This document shows, in pieces, positions 51,916-60,601 of a stretch of DNA of 64,000 nt. Source of the DNA: Dongia_A sp039808885 (GTDB lineage Bacteria > Pseudomonadota > Alphaproteobacteria > Dongiales > Dongiaceae); the NCBI GenBank assembly GCA_039808885.1, contig JBDHTX010000002.1, positions 176,122 to 240,121 on the forward strand. Direction: 5' to 3'. A model generated the notes under the pieces. It worked only from the letters and a program-made list of their open reading frames with translations. It was not told the origin of the DNA and made no database searches. Position numbers and translations under genes: made by a program. The number at the start of each line of letters is the position of its first letter. Positions within the stretch are counted from its first letter, which is position 1.

Positions 51916-53700
51916 TCAGTCGACCGCGCCAACCTGCGGCCGCATGTCGGCGCGGTCGATGCCGGCAACCACCACCGGCTTCTTCATCGCGTCGCGGCGG
52001 AACGGTTCGCCCAGTTCCTGGTTCAGCAGCACCTCGATGAAGGTGGTGACCTTGCTCTTCATCTGGGCCTCGCAGGCTTCCTTCAGCGCCGCGGTCAGCT
52101 CGGCGGAACTCTTCACCGTGACGCCCTTCAGGCCGCAGCCTTCCGCCACCTTGGCGTAGCTCAGGTTGGGATTGAGCTCGGTGCCGACGAAGTTGTCGGC
52201 ATACCACAGGATCGAGTTGCGCTTTTCCGCGCCCCACTGGTAGTTGCGGAAAATGACCATGGTGATGGCCGGCCATTGCGCGCGGCCGATCGAGCCCATC
52301 TCGTTCATCGAGATGCCGAAGGCGCCGTCGCCGGCGAAGCCGATCACCGGCACGTTCGGGCAGCCGATCTTGGCCCCGACGATCGAGGGGAAGCCATAGC
52401 CGCAGGGGCCGAACAGGCCCGGGGCCAGGTATTTGCGGCCCTTCTCGAAGCTGGGATAGGCGTTGCCGATGGCGCAGTTGTTGCCGATGTCCGACGAGAT
52501 GATGGCATCCTTGGGCAGCGCCGCCTGGATCGCGCGCCAAGCCTGGCGCGGCGACATCAGGTTCGGATCGCGCTTGCGCGACCGCGCGTTCCAATCGGTG
52601 CCCGGATCGTCGTCCTCATGGTCCATCGAGGACAGCGCCTGCAGCCAGGCCGACTTGGTGGTGTGGATGAGGGCCTTGCGCTCCTCGCGCCCGGCATTGC
52701 CGGCCTGGGGGCTCAGCTGGGCCAGGATTTGCCGCGCCACCTGCTTGGCATCGCCGCAGATGCCGACGGTGACCGGCTTGGTGAGGCCGATGCGGTCGGC
52801 GTTGATGTCGACCTGGATGATCTTGGCATTCTTCGGCCAGTAATCGATGCCGTAGCCGGGCAGCGTCGAGAACGGATTGAGCCGCGTGCCCAGCGCCAGC
52901 ACCACGTCGGCCTTGGCGATCAGTTCCATCGCCGCGCGCGAGCCGTTATAGCCGAGCGGCCCGCAGGCCAGGCGATGGCTGCCGGGGAAGCTGTCATTGT
53001 GCTGGTAGTTGGAGCAGACCGGCGCATCGAGCCGTTCGGCGAGCGCCACGCAATCCGGGATCGCGCCGCCGATGACCACGCCGGCGCCGGACAGGATGAC
53101 CGGGAACTTCGCCTCGGACAGCAGCCGCGCCGCCTCGGCCACCGCCTTGGCGCCGCCCGCCGGCAGCTCGAACTCGACGATGGCCGGCAGGTTGATGTCG
53201 ATCACCTGGGTGAACATGTCGCGCGGCACGTTGATCTGCGCCGGCGCCGAGAGTCGCTTGGCCTTGCAGATGACGCGGTTCAGCACTTCCGCCATGCGCA
53301 CCGGGTCGCGCACCTCTTCCTGGTAGCAGACCATGTCGCGGAACAGGGCCATCTGCTCGACTTCCTGGAAGCCGCCCTGGCCGATGGTGCGGTTGGCCGC
53401 CTGCGGCGTCACCAGCAGCATCGGCGTGTGGTTCCAATAGGCGGTCTTGATGGCAGTGACGAAGCCGGTGACGCCGGGGCCGTTCTGGGCGATGGCCATG
53501 GCCATCTTGCCGGTGGCCCGCGTGTAGCCGTCGCAGATCAGGCCGCCATTGGTCTCATGCGCCACGTCCCAGAAGGTGATGCCGGCCTTGGGGAACAGGT
53601 CGGAGACGGGCATGAAGGCCGAGCCGATGATGCCGAAGGCATGCTCGATGCCGTGCATCTGGAGGACCTTGATGAAGGCCTCTTCCGTGGTCATTTTCAT
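51916..53700 (-). CDS. xsc: Sulfoacetaldehyde acetyltransferase
   Basis: This 594-residue thiamine-diphosphate enzyme converts sulfoacetaldehyde and phosphate to acetyl phosphate and sulfite. It begins MKMTTEEAFIKVLQMHGIEHAFGIIGS and continues with AHETNGGLICDGYTRATGKM and IGQGGFQEVEQMALFRDMVCYQEEVRDP, sequences diagnostic for Xsc rather than acetolactate synthase. The ThDP motif is GDGAFGIS. The ATG follows AGGGA by nine bases. No pta, tauXY or sulfite oxidase gene is adjacent, so other parts of C2-sulfonate catabolism lie elsewhere. Confidence 0.94.
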   Translation of the reverse strand: MKMTTEEAFIKVLQMHGIEHAFGIIGSAFMPVSDLFPKAGITFWDVAHETNGGLICDGYTRATGKMAMAIAQNGPGVTGFVTAIKTAYWNHTPMLLVTPQAANRTIGQGGFQEVEQMALFRDMVCYQEEVRDPVRMAEVLNRVICKAKRLSAPAQINVPRDMFTQVIDINLPAIVEFELPAGGAKAVAEAARLLSEAKFPVILSGAGVVIGGAIPDCVALAERLDAPVCSNYQHNDSFPGSHRLACGPLGYNGSRAAMELIAKADVVLALGTRLNPFSTLPGYGIDYWPKNAKIIQVDINADRIGLTKPVTVGICGDAKQVARQILAQLSPQAGNAGREERKALIHTTKSAWLQALSSMDHEDDDPGTDWNARSRKRDPNLMSPRQAWRAIQAALPKDAIISSDIGNNCAIGNAYPSFEKGRKYLAPGLFGPCGYGFPSIVGAKIGCPNVPVIGFAGDGAFGISMNEMGSIGRAQWPAITMVIFRNYQWGAEKRNSILWYADNFVGTELNPNLSYAKVAEGCGLKGVTVKSSAELTAALKEACEAQMKSKVTTFIEVLLNQELGEPFRRDAMKKPVVVAGIDRADMRPQVGAVD

Positions 53701-53905
53701 GGGCGAAATCCCTTACTTCAGCGACAAGCCTGGGCCGCCGCCGGATCGCATTCCTTGCAGGAGACAGGGAAGCCGGCCGCGGCAATGGCGCGGACTCTGC
53801 CACGGGGCCAAGGATGCCGCCAATGGCCAGTCCGGGGCGACCTACTGGGCCAGAGAAAGCGCCGTCGGCGGGCCTTTTCGGGCCGCGGATCGAGCCAGCC
53901 GGCTG

Positions 53906-55021
53906 TCAAGGCAGCGGCGGCGCCAGGAACAGCTGCACGCTGATGCCGCCGTGGGAAATCGGGGCGGCCGGCGGGGCGAAAGGCAGACCGGCCGCCGCGG
54001 CGAGGTCGGCATCGTTGGTCACCACGCCGACGCGCCAGCCCTTGAACCGGGACAGCGACTGGCCGAGGGCGCGGTAGAGATAGGACAGCCGCTTCTTGTC
54101 GCCGATGCGGGCGCCATAGGGCGGGTTGACGATGACCAGGCCCGGCGGGCCGTCGGGCACGGTCAGCGCGTCGATCGTCTGCTGGCGGAACTCGGTCCAA
54201 TCGGCGACGCCGGCGCGCGCGGCATTCTCCCGCGCCATGCGGATCGCCCCGGCGTCATGGTCGCTGCCATAGAAGCGGAAGGCCGGCGCCTTGCTTGGCG
54301 ACGCGGCGCCGCGCAGCGCCTGCCAGGCGGCGGCATCGAAGCCGGCCAGCAGCTCGAAGGCGAAAGGACGCGAGCGGCCGGGCTTGAGGCCGGCGGCGAT
54401 CTCCGCCGCCTCGATGACGAAGGTGCCTGACCCGCACATCGGGTCGAGCACCGGCTCGTTGCCGGCATAGCCGCATTGGCGCAGGAACAGGGCCGCCAGG
54501 TTCTCGCGCATCGGCGCCTTGGCCACCGCCTCCTTGTGGCCGCGCTTGTGCAGCGATTCGCCGGAGGTGTCGATGCTGATGGTGCAGAGATCGTCGTCGA
54601 TGCGCGCCTTGATGCAGAGCTCGGCCTCCGGAGAGACCGGCGCGCCGAGCTCTTCCCTGATCGCCGTCTCGATGCGCTGGGCCGCGGCGCCCTGGTGATA
54701 GATGCGCGATTTCCGGCTGGCGGCCTCGACCCGGAACGGCACATCCGGGCGCAGGAACGCGCGCCACGGCACCTTGCGCGCCCGCTTGTCCAGCTGCGCC
54801 AGGTGCAGGGCGCGGAACTCGGCGATCCGGACCAGCACGCGCGCGGCGCCGCGAATCTCCAGGTTGGCGCGCCAGATCTCGGGCCAGCCGCCGGCGACGG
54901 TGACGCCGCCCTTGACGGCCTTGGGCGCCTTGAAGCCCCGCTCCCGCGCCTCCGCGCAGAGCAGGGATTCGAAGCCCGGCGCGGTCACAAGGAATATCTC
55001 GAAATCCTGGCCAGCATTCAT
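53906..55021 (-). CDS. THUMP-domain class I SAM-dependent RNA methyltransferase (RlmL-like)
   Basis: This 371-residue protein has an N-terminal ferredoxin-like/THUMP region (residues about 10-150) and a methyltransferase domain with DPMCGSGTFVIEAA (SAM binding) and NPPYGARIG (catalytic NPPY). It corresponds to the N-terminal half of E. coli RlmL, which methylates G2445 of 23S rRNA. The C-terminal RlmK half is absent, normal outside gammaproteobacteria. The ATG at 55021 gives the usual start; the open frame beyond it is antisense to the next gene. Confidence 0.9.
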   Translation of the reverse strand: MNAGQDFEIFLVTAPGFESLLCAEARERGFKAPKAVKGGVTVAGGWPEIWRANLEIRGAARVLVRIAEFRALHLAQLDKRARKVPWRAFLRPDVPFRVEAASRKSRIYHQGAAAQRIETAIREELGAPVSPEAELCIKARIDDDLCTISIDTSGESLHKRGHKEAVAKAPMRENLAALFLRQCGYAGNEPVLDPMCGSGTFVIEAAEIAAGLKPGRSRPFAFELLAGFDAAAWQALRGAASPSKAPAFRFYGSDHDAGAIRMARENAARAGVADWTEFRQQTIDALTVPDGPPGLVIVNPPYGARIGDKKRLSYLYRALGQSLSRFKGWRVGVVTNDADLAAAAGLPFAPPAAPISHGGISVQLFLAPPLP

Positions 55022-55187
55022 CCGGCCTACATATCGCGCAAAGTCCCTGTTTTCGACTGTTTTCTCGCGGCCGCGCCGGCGGACCGGAGCCCGCTTCCGT
55101 GTTGCGGCGGGGCCGGAAGCCGGCAAAGATATGGGCGGTTTCCGGAGCCACCCGGAAGTCCCGCCGCAATGGACAGGACCGATCCGC

Positions 55188-56024
55188 ATGTCGCCCGAAG
55201 TCTCCCTGCTCGCCGAAGTGCCGCTGTTCCAGCTGCTGGACGCCGACGAGCGCAGCGCGCTCGCCAAGCTGATGGAGCATGCGCGGTTTCCCGCCGGGCA
55301 TAGGATCTTCCAGGAAGGCGAGCCCGGCGACCGGATGTATGTCATCTGCTCCGGCGTCGTCGAACTGGCGACGACGGACAAGCTGGGCCAGAAGCTGATC
55401 CTGGCCACCGCCGGGCGCGGCGACCTGTTCGGCGAGCTGGCGCTGCTCGACCACGGCGGGCGCACCGCCCGGGCCACGGTGCTCGAGGATACCGAGCTGC
55501 TCGTGCTCGACCGCGCCACCCTGATCGATTTCATCCGCCGCCGGCCCGACGCCGCCCTGGACATGATGGCGGTGATGAGCGGCCGCATGCGCGCCACGAC
55601 CAGCCGCCTGCGGCAGATGGCGACGCGCAACGCCAACGAGGAGATGGAGACCAAGGAGACCGCGCTGGAGCGCATCACCGACGCCATCGCCGCCTTCAGC
55701 GGCAGCCTGTCGTTCCTGGTGCTGCACGCACTGTGGTTCCTGGTCTGGATCGGGCTCAACACGATCCCGGGCATGCCCCAGTTCGACCCCTTCCCGTTCG
55801 GCCTGTTGACGATGTGCGTGTCGCTCGAGGCCATCTTCCTGTCGGTGATCGTGCTGCTGAGCCAGAACCGCCAGTCGGTCAAGGACCGCATCCGCGCCGA
55901 CGTCGACTATGAGGTCAACCTGAAGGCCGAGCTCGAGGTCTCGCATCTGCACGAGAAGATCGACCAGCTGCACGCGGTCCTGCTCACCCGGCTGCACCTG
56001 ATCGAGGCGCGCCTGCGCGGGTGA
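55188..56024 (+). CDS. Cyclic nucleotide-binding domain protein with DUF1003 membrane domain
   Basis: This 278-residue protein fuses an N-terminal cNMP-binding domain (residues about 5-125; ELALLDHGGRTARATVLEDTEL holds the phosphate-binding cassette) to DUF1003 (LHALWFLVWIGLN and a second segment near LLTMCVSLEAIFLSVIVLLSQ). A C-terminal coiled coil follows. No HTH is present, so it is not a CRP regulator; membrane signalling by a cyclic nucleotide is suggested. Divergent from the methyltransferase gene. Confidence 0.88.
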   Translation: MSPEVSLLAEVPLFQLLDADERSALAKLMEHARFPAGHRIFQEGEPGDRMYVICSGVVELATTDKLGQKLILATAGRGDLFGELALLDHGGRTARATVLEDTELLVLDRATLIDFIRRRPDAALDMMAVMSGRMRATTSRLRQMATRNANEEMETKETALERITDAIAAFSGSLSFLVLHALWFLVWIGLNTIPGMPQFDPFPFGLLTMCVSLEAIFLSVIVLLSQNRQSVKDRIRADVDYEVNLKAELEVSHLHEKIDQLHAVLLTRLHLIEARLRG

Positions 56025-56072
56025 GCGCGCGGCGGCGCCGGCAACCGGCCCGCTCCCGCTGGAGGTGAGAGC

Positions 56073-56444
56073 ATGGAATACAAGGCCCGCTGCCATTGCG
56101 GACGCGTCCGCTTCTCGTTCCGCAGCCCGCCGATCACGACCGGCGCGCGCTGCAACTGCTCGCTCTGCGTCCGCCGGGGCGCGGTGCTGTCCGCGACCTA
56201 CATCCCGGCCGCCGATTTCACCCCGCACCACGACCCGCGCGACCTGGGCGTGTATCTGTGGAACGAGAAGGTCCTCAGCAACTATTTCTGCAGGACCTGC
56301 GGGACCTTCACCTATATCGGCGACGGCGAGAACGCCAGGGACGGCTACCGTGTCAATCTCGGCTGCGTCGAGGGCATCGATGCGCTGGGCCTCGACATCC
56401 GCATCATCGACGGCAAGTCGCTGCCGCTGGTCGACGCGGGTTGA
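56073..56444 (+). CDS. GFA family protein (glutathione-dependent formaldehyde-activating-like)
   Basis: This 123-residue zinc protein has CHCGRVRF, CNCSLC and CRTCGTF, the zinc-ligand triplets of the GFA/CENP-V fold. It is much shorter than the gfa product at 3062-3634 and probably has another function. The ATG follows GGAGGTGAG. It is convergent with the GntR regulator. Confidence 0.85.
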   Translation: MEYKARCHCGRVRFSFRSPPITTGARCNCSLCVRRGAVLSATYIPAADFTPHHDPRDLGVYLWNEKVLSNYFCRTCGTFTYIGDGENARDGYRVNLGCVEGIDALGLDIRIIDGKSLPLVDAG

Positions 56445-56459
56445 GCCGGAGGCGCCGGA

Positions 56460-57221
56460 CTATCGCCGCGCGCTGCGCAGCTCCTTGACCTTGGCGAGCG
56501 GGATCGGGGCGCTGATCGGGCGCTCCGCATCCGGCACCAGCGCATTGTTGGGGCGGCTCTCGAAGGTCTGGGAGAGATCCGCCTTGATCGCGTTCTCCGC
56601 CTCGTCGCCGTCTCTCCGCCGGAGGGCGCGGATGATGCGGTCGTGCTCCGTGGTCAGCACCTTGACCACCTTCTTCGGGTGATGCTTCACCAGGTCGATG
56701 GCGTAGGTGGTCAGGAAAGGCGAGATCTGGACCCAGAGCCGCTCGATGATCTCGAACACCACTTCGGAGCGGGCCGCGTGATAGAGCTGGAAGTGGAACT
56801 CCATGTTCTTGACGCAGTAGCGCTTGACGTCGCCCCGCAGGATCGCCGCCTTCATCTCCTCGTTGGTGCGCTCGATCGCGTCGATCTCGTCCGGCGTGGC
56901 GAGCGCCGCGGCGCGGCGCGCCGCCAGCCCTTCCAGCATGATGCGGATATCGCGCGCATGCTGGCGCTGCTCGTCGTTCATCTGGCGCACGCGCACGGTG
57001 CCGTTCGGCAGGAGCTCGAAGGCCCCCTCGGTCAGCAGCCGGCGCACGGCCTCGCGCACCGGCGTCGGGCTGGTGCCCATGCTCTCGGCGATCTCGCGAA
57101 CCGTGAGCGACTGGCCGGCGATCAGCTCGCCGCTCAACAGCGCCCTTTTCACCGCCTGATAGGTGCGTTCCTGCAAGGTCAGGCGGACGCCGCCGCCTGA
57201 CAGATCCAACCGCCCCGCCAT
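56460..57221 (-). CDS. GntR family transcriptional regulator (FadR subfamily, FCD domain)
   Basis: This 253-residue regulator has an N-terminal winged HTH (VREIAESMGTSPTPVREAVRRLLTEG, residues about 42-67) and an all-helical FCD ligand domain with metal-ligand pattern (His in MEFHFQLYHA and TTEHDRIIRAL). It is divergent from the TRAP operon and most likely controls it in response to the imported acid. Start ATG 57221. Confidence 0.92.
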   Translation of the reverse strand: MAGRLDLSGGGVRLTLQERTYQAVKRALLSGELIAGQSLTVREIAESMGTSPTPVREAVRRLLTEGAFELLPNGTVRVRQMNDEQRQHARDIRIMLEGLAARRAAALATPDEIDAIERTNEEMKAAILRGDVKRYCVKNMEFHFQLYHAARSEVVFEIIERLWVQISPFLTTYAIDLVKHHPKKVVKVLTTEHDRIIRALRRRDGDEAENAIKADLSQTFESRPNNALVPDAERPISAPIPLAKVKELRSARR

Positions 57222-57568
57222 CTAGATAACCAGCTCCATATTGCGATTCGTCACCGAACTTGGGTGTGATCGATTAGCACAATGTATACGCCGGCTGGCC
57301 GCGGACCTGGCAAGTATCATCTATGCCGCAGCGCGGGCATGGCCAAAGTATATTTTGATCAAAATATATTGACACCCCATTTCGGCGCCTCTTATCGTTC
57401 AGGCAGTCAGCCCGGCGGTCGCCGCACCGGCCCAGCAGGCGGGAGGGTCCGTGCATGCCGGAGCGTGAGGCACCGACTTCCCGGTAGTTCGGACAGGACG
57501 GCCGGCGCCGGACGTCAACTGCGAGACCAGCGACTAGAATCAAGATCAAATCTCAAGGGAGGGGACCC
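57222..57568. promoter_or_regulatory. Divergent control region of the GntR and TRAP operons
   Basis: This 347-base gap holds no gene. Near the GntR side it has GTATAC (about 57284-57289), a feature of FadR-type operators. Near the TRAP side it has the 20-bp palindrome and promoter listed separately. The remaining 170 bases to 57568 form an untranslated leader ending with GGGAGGGGA before the start codon. Confidence 0.5.
57349..57398 (+). promoter_or_regulatory. TRAP operon promoter with abutting 20-bp operator palindrome
   Basis: A perfect palindrome TATATTTTGATCAAAATATA (57349-57368) directly adjoins a consensus -35 TTGACA (57369-57374). An 18-base spacer leads to TATCGT (57393-57398; TTATCG at 57392 gives 17). 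The palindrome is AT-only apart from GATC in a GC-rich genome and is likely the binding site of the divergent GntR regulator or of an activator. Confidence 0.65.
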
Positions 57569-58594
57569 ATGGAACGGAGACAGTTCTTAAGCGCAGTCGG
57601 TGTTGGAGCGTTGGCTGCGGGTGCGATGGCGTCGACCAAGCCGGCCGCGGCGGCGGCCGAGTTCACCTGGCGCATGGCGAACCTTTATCCGCGCGGCACG
57701 TCCTACGGCGCGGTGTACCAGGGCTTCGCGGATCTGGTGAAGCGCGCCACCAACGGCCGCCTGGAGATCAACCCGCTGTTCGACGGCGAAGGCGTCGGGG
57801 CCACCGAAGTGCTCCAGGCCACCATGTCGGGCCTGGTCGAGGCCGGCTGCCCCTACATGGCGCTGCATGCCGGCGAGCTGCCCTGCGGCATCGTCGAACT
57901 CGGCCTGCCCGGCGGTCCCGACAATCTCGCGGGATTGCTGGCGCTCTTCTTCCGCGGCGGATGGCTGGAGGCTGTGCGCGAGGCCTATGCCTCGGTCGGC
58001 CTCTACAATGTCGGCCCCTACTTCCAGCCGGGCGTCTATCTCATCACCAAGAACCCGATCAACAGCCTCAGCGACCTCAAGGGCCTGAAGCTGCGCGCGC
58101 CCGGCGGCTACGGCAAGTTCGTCGCCCAGTTCGGCGCCCAGCCGGTGACCATGGCATTCGGCGAGACCTATACCGCGCTCGCCACCGGCGTCATCGACGG
58201 CTGCGCGTCCTCGAACCTGATCGACTATCGCGATGGCAAGTTCTACGAGATCGCCAAGAACTTCTATCCGGTCGCGGTGACCGCCAGCCAGGTCTCGCCG
58301 CTGGTCGTCAACATGGACAAGTGGAACGCCCTGCCCGACGACATCAAGGCGATCGTGGAGACCTGCAACGTGTGGCATGGCAACGCCCAGGCCAACGAAT
58401 CCACGGTCAGCGTCGGCGCCGCGGTGGCGGAGATGAAGGCCGGCGGCATGGTCTGGGGCGCGCCGCCCTCCGACGCGGACAAGGTGGCCTGGAAAAAGGC
58501 GGCGGAAGCGCTGCTGCCGGAATACGAGGCCAGCGATCCGTTCAGCGCCAAGCTGGTGAAGCTGCAGCAAGAATTCATGACCAAGCTGGGCTAG
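57569..58594 (+). CDS. TRAP transporter substrate-binding protein (DctP family)
   Basis: This 341-residue periplasmic protein has a Tat-like signal (MERRQFLSAVGVGALAAG) and the DctP features FADLVKRATNGRLEI, LKGLKLRAPGGYGKFVAQFGAQPV and TALATGVIDGC, with the Arg that binds the carboxylate of the ligand. It is the first gene of the operon, followed by a perfect hairpin before the membrane genes. The ligand is an unknown organic acid. Confidence 0.93.
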   Translation: MERRQFLSAVGVGALAAGAMASTKPAAAAAEFTWRMANLYPRGTSYGAVYQGFADLVKRATNGRLEINPLFDGEGVGATEVLQATMSGLVEAGCPYMALHAGELPCGIVELGLPGGPDNLAGLLALFFRGGWLEAVREAYASVGLYNVGPYFQPGVYLITKNPINSLSDLKGLKLRAPGGYGKFVAQFGAQPVTMAFGETYTALATGVIDGCASSNLIDYRDGKFYEIAKNFYPVAVTASQVSPLVVNMDKWNALPDDIKAIVETCNVWHGNAQANESTVSVGAAVAEMKAGGMVWGAPPSDADKVAWKKAAEALLPEYEASDPFSAKLVKLQQEFMTKLG

Positions 58595-58618
58595 TCCTAG
58601 CCTTGACCGCATCGAGGA

Positions 58619-58642
58619 GCCGGGCGGCGCATGCCGCCCGGC
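58619..58642 (+). other. Perfect hairpin between TRAP binding-protein and membrane genes
   Basis: GCCGGGCGGC and GCCGCCCGGC pair perfectly around GCAT. No T tract follows, so it probably stabilises the upstream mRNA and keeps the binding protein in excess. Confidence 0.6.
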
Positions 58643-58702
58643 ACTTCGGGTCACGCTCAAAGCACGCATCACAGCCGCCGCCATCCCGGCAAAAGGCTTG
58701 CC

Positions 58703-59257
58703 ATGACCCTGCTCAAGCAGCTGCTCAAGGTCATCGACCGGATCTCCATGCTGTTCGGCTATCTGGTGGCGATCCTGGTGCCGCTGATGATCCTGTCCCT
58801 GGTCTACGAGGTCATCAGCCGCTACTTCTTCGACGCGCCGACCTTGTGGGCGCAGGACGTCTCCATCTTCCTCTTCGGCTATATCGGCCTGCTTGGCGGC
58901 GCCTTCGTGATGAAGGAGCACGCCCACATCAATGTCGACCTGTTCTATGGCCGGATGAAGCCGCGCACCCGCGCCTTCTGCGACGTGCTCACCGGCCTCC
59001 TGGTTATGTTCTTCCTGGTCCTGGTCACGGTCTATGCCTGGCATGAGGGCGTCAAGGCGATCCAGCTCGGGCTGCGCCGGCCGACCGATTGGGGGCCGCC
59101 GATGGGCCACTTCATCCTGGCCATCTCGCTCGGCGGTTTCCTGCTGCTGCTGCAGAGCCTGGCGCATTGGATCCGCAACCTGCACATGGCCCTGACCGGT
59201 CGCCCGCTCGACGACGCGATCGCCCACTTCGCCGAAACCATCGAAACGCGCGTCTGA
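58703..59257 (+). CDS. TRAP transporter small permease (DctQ family)
   Basis: This 184-residue protein has four membrane segments and the DctQ phrases VISRYFFDAPTLWAQDVSIFLFGYIGLLGGAFVMKE-type, with AHINVDL. The ATG at 58703 follows AAGG. It precedes the large permease by ten bases. Confidence 0.92.
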   Translation: MTLLKQLLKVIDRISMLFGYLVAILVPLMILSLVYEVISRYFFDAPTLWAQDVSIFLFGYIGLLGGAFVMKEHAHINVDLFYGRMKPRTRAFCDVLTGLLVMFFLVLVTVYAWHEGVKAIQLGLRRPTDWGPPMGHFILAISLGGFLLLLQSLAHWIRNLHMALTGRPLDDAIAHFAETIETRV

Positions 59258-59267
59258 GGATGATCGC

Positions 59268-60581
59268 ATGACCATCGGCATCCTGATCATCGTCATCTTC
59301 TGCGCCATGCTGCTGGTCTTCGCGCTCGGCGCGCCGGTCGGCCTGTCGCTGGGCGGCGTCGCCATGGTGTTCGGCTATTTCTATTGGGGCCCGCAGGCCT
59401 TCAACCTCATCACCACGACGACGATCAACTCGATCACCAACTTCCTGCTGCTCGCGGTGCCGCTGTTCATCTTCATGGGCCAGGTGCTCATGCGCTCGGG
59501 CATGGGCGAGGCGATGTTTCACTCGGTCCATGTGCTCGCGGGACGTCTGCGCGGCGGGCTGGCGATCGGCGTGATCCTGACCTGCACCCTGTTCAGCGCC
59601 ATGGTCGGCATCATCGGCGCCGGCATCATGACCGCCGGCACGGTGGCGCTGCCGCCGATGCTCAATCGCGGCTATAACCGCTACCTCGCCCTCGGCACCA
59701 TCATGGCCGGCGGCGGCCTGGGCATCCTCATCCCGCCATCGATCCCCATGGTGCTGTTCAGCGCCATGACCAAGGCGTCCCTGGGCCAGATGTTCGCCGG
59801 CGCGCTGATCCCGGCGGCGATCATGGTGACCTTTTTCGTCCTCTATATCGGCATCCGCTGCTGGTTGCGGCCGGAGGATGGCCCGCCCCTAGCCGCCAGC
59901 GAGGTCGGGACCCTGAAGGACAAGGCGATCGCGGTGCGCAACGGGCTGCTCGCCTTCTCGCTCATCTTCTGCGTGCTGGGCACGATCCTGACCGGCATGG
60001 CGACGCCGACCGAGGCCGGCGCCATGGGCGCCTTCGGCGCCTGCATCCTGGCGCTGTTCTTCCGCAAGTTCGGCTTCCAGGCCTTGAAGGAGAGCTCCGT
60101 CGGCACCATGCGCCTGACCGCGATGTGCCTGTGGATCCTGATCGGCGCCACGGTCCTTTCCAACTTCAACCTGCTGATGGGCGCCGCCAAGTTGCTCGAC
60201 GGCCTGTTCGACAACATGGGGCTGAGCCCGATGGGCGTCATCATGGTGATGCAGCTCACCATGCTGGTGCTGGGCTGCTTCATCGACGAATACGTCATCG
60301 TCCTGATCTGCGCCCCGCTCTTTACCCCCATCGCGGTCGGGCTGGGCTTCGATCCGGTCTGGTTCGGCATCCTGATGATCCTCAACCTGGAGATCGCCAT
60401 CCAGACGCCGCCCTACGGCTTCGCGCTGTTCTACCTGAAGGGCGTCGCTCCCAAGGACGTCTCCATGCTCGACATCTACAAGTCGATCGGCCCCTTCGTC
60501 GCCATCAAGCTGGTGGTCCTGCTGATCGTCATGTTCATCCCGGAAACGGTCACCTGGCTGCCGGACAAGCTGTTTCCCTAG
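59268..60581 (+). CDS. TRAP transporter large permease (DctM family)
   Basis: This 437-residue permease has about twelve hydrophobic segments, with AVPLFIFMGQVLMRSGMGEAMF, IIGAGIMTAGTVALPPM and GGGLGILIPPSIPMVLFSAMTK typical of DctM. It ends IPETVTWLPDKLFP. It forms the sodium-driven importer with the binding protein and small permease. Confidence 0.94.
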   Translation: MTIGILIIVIFCAMLLVFALGAPVGLSLGGVAMVFGYFYWGPQAFNLITTTTINSITNFLLLAVPLFIFMGQVLMRSGMGEAMFHSVHVLAGRLRGGLAIGVILTCTLFSAMVGIIGAGIMTAGTVALPPMLNRGYNRYLALGTIMAGGGLGILIPPSIPMVLFSAMTKASLGQMFAGALIPAAIMVTFFVLYIGIRCWLRPEDGPPLAASEVGTLKDKAIAVRNGLLAFSLIFCVLGTILTGMATPTEAGAMGAFGACILALFFRKFGFQALKESSVGTMRLTAMCLWILIGATVLSNFNLLMGAAKLLDGLFDNMGLSPMGVIMVMQLTMLVLGCFIDEYVIVLICAPLFTPIAVGLGFDPVWFGILMILNLEIAIQTPPYGFALFYLKGVAPKDVSMLDIYKSIGPFVAIKLVVLLIVMFIPETVTWLPDKLFP

Positions 60582-60601
60582 CGTCGCAGGAGCAATGCGC
60601 C

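Noticed and set aside
51916..53700. Acetolactate synthase large subunit
   Set aside because: Diagnostic Xsc sequences run through the first third of the protein and no small subunit gene is adjacent.
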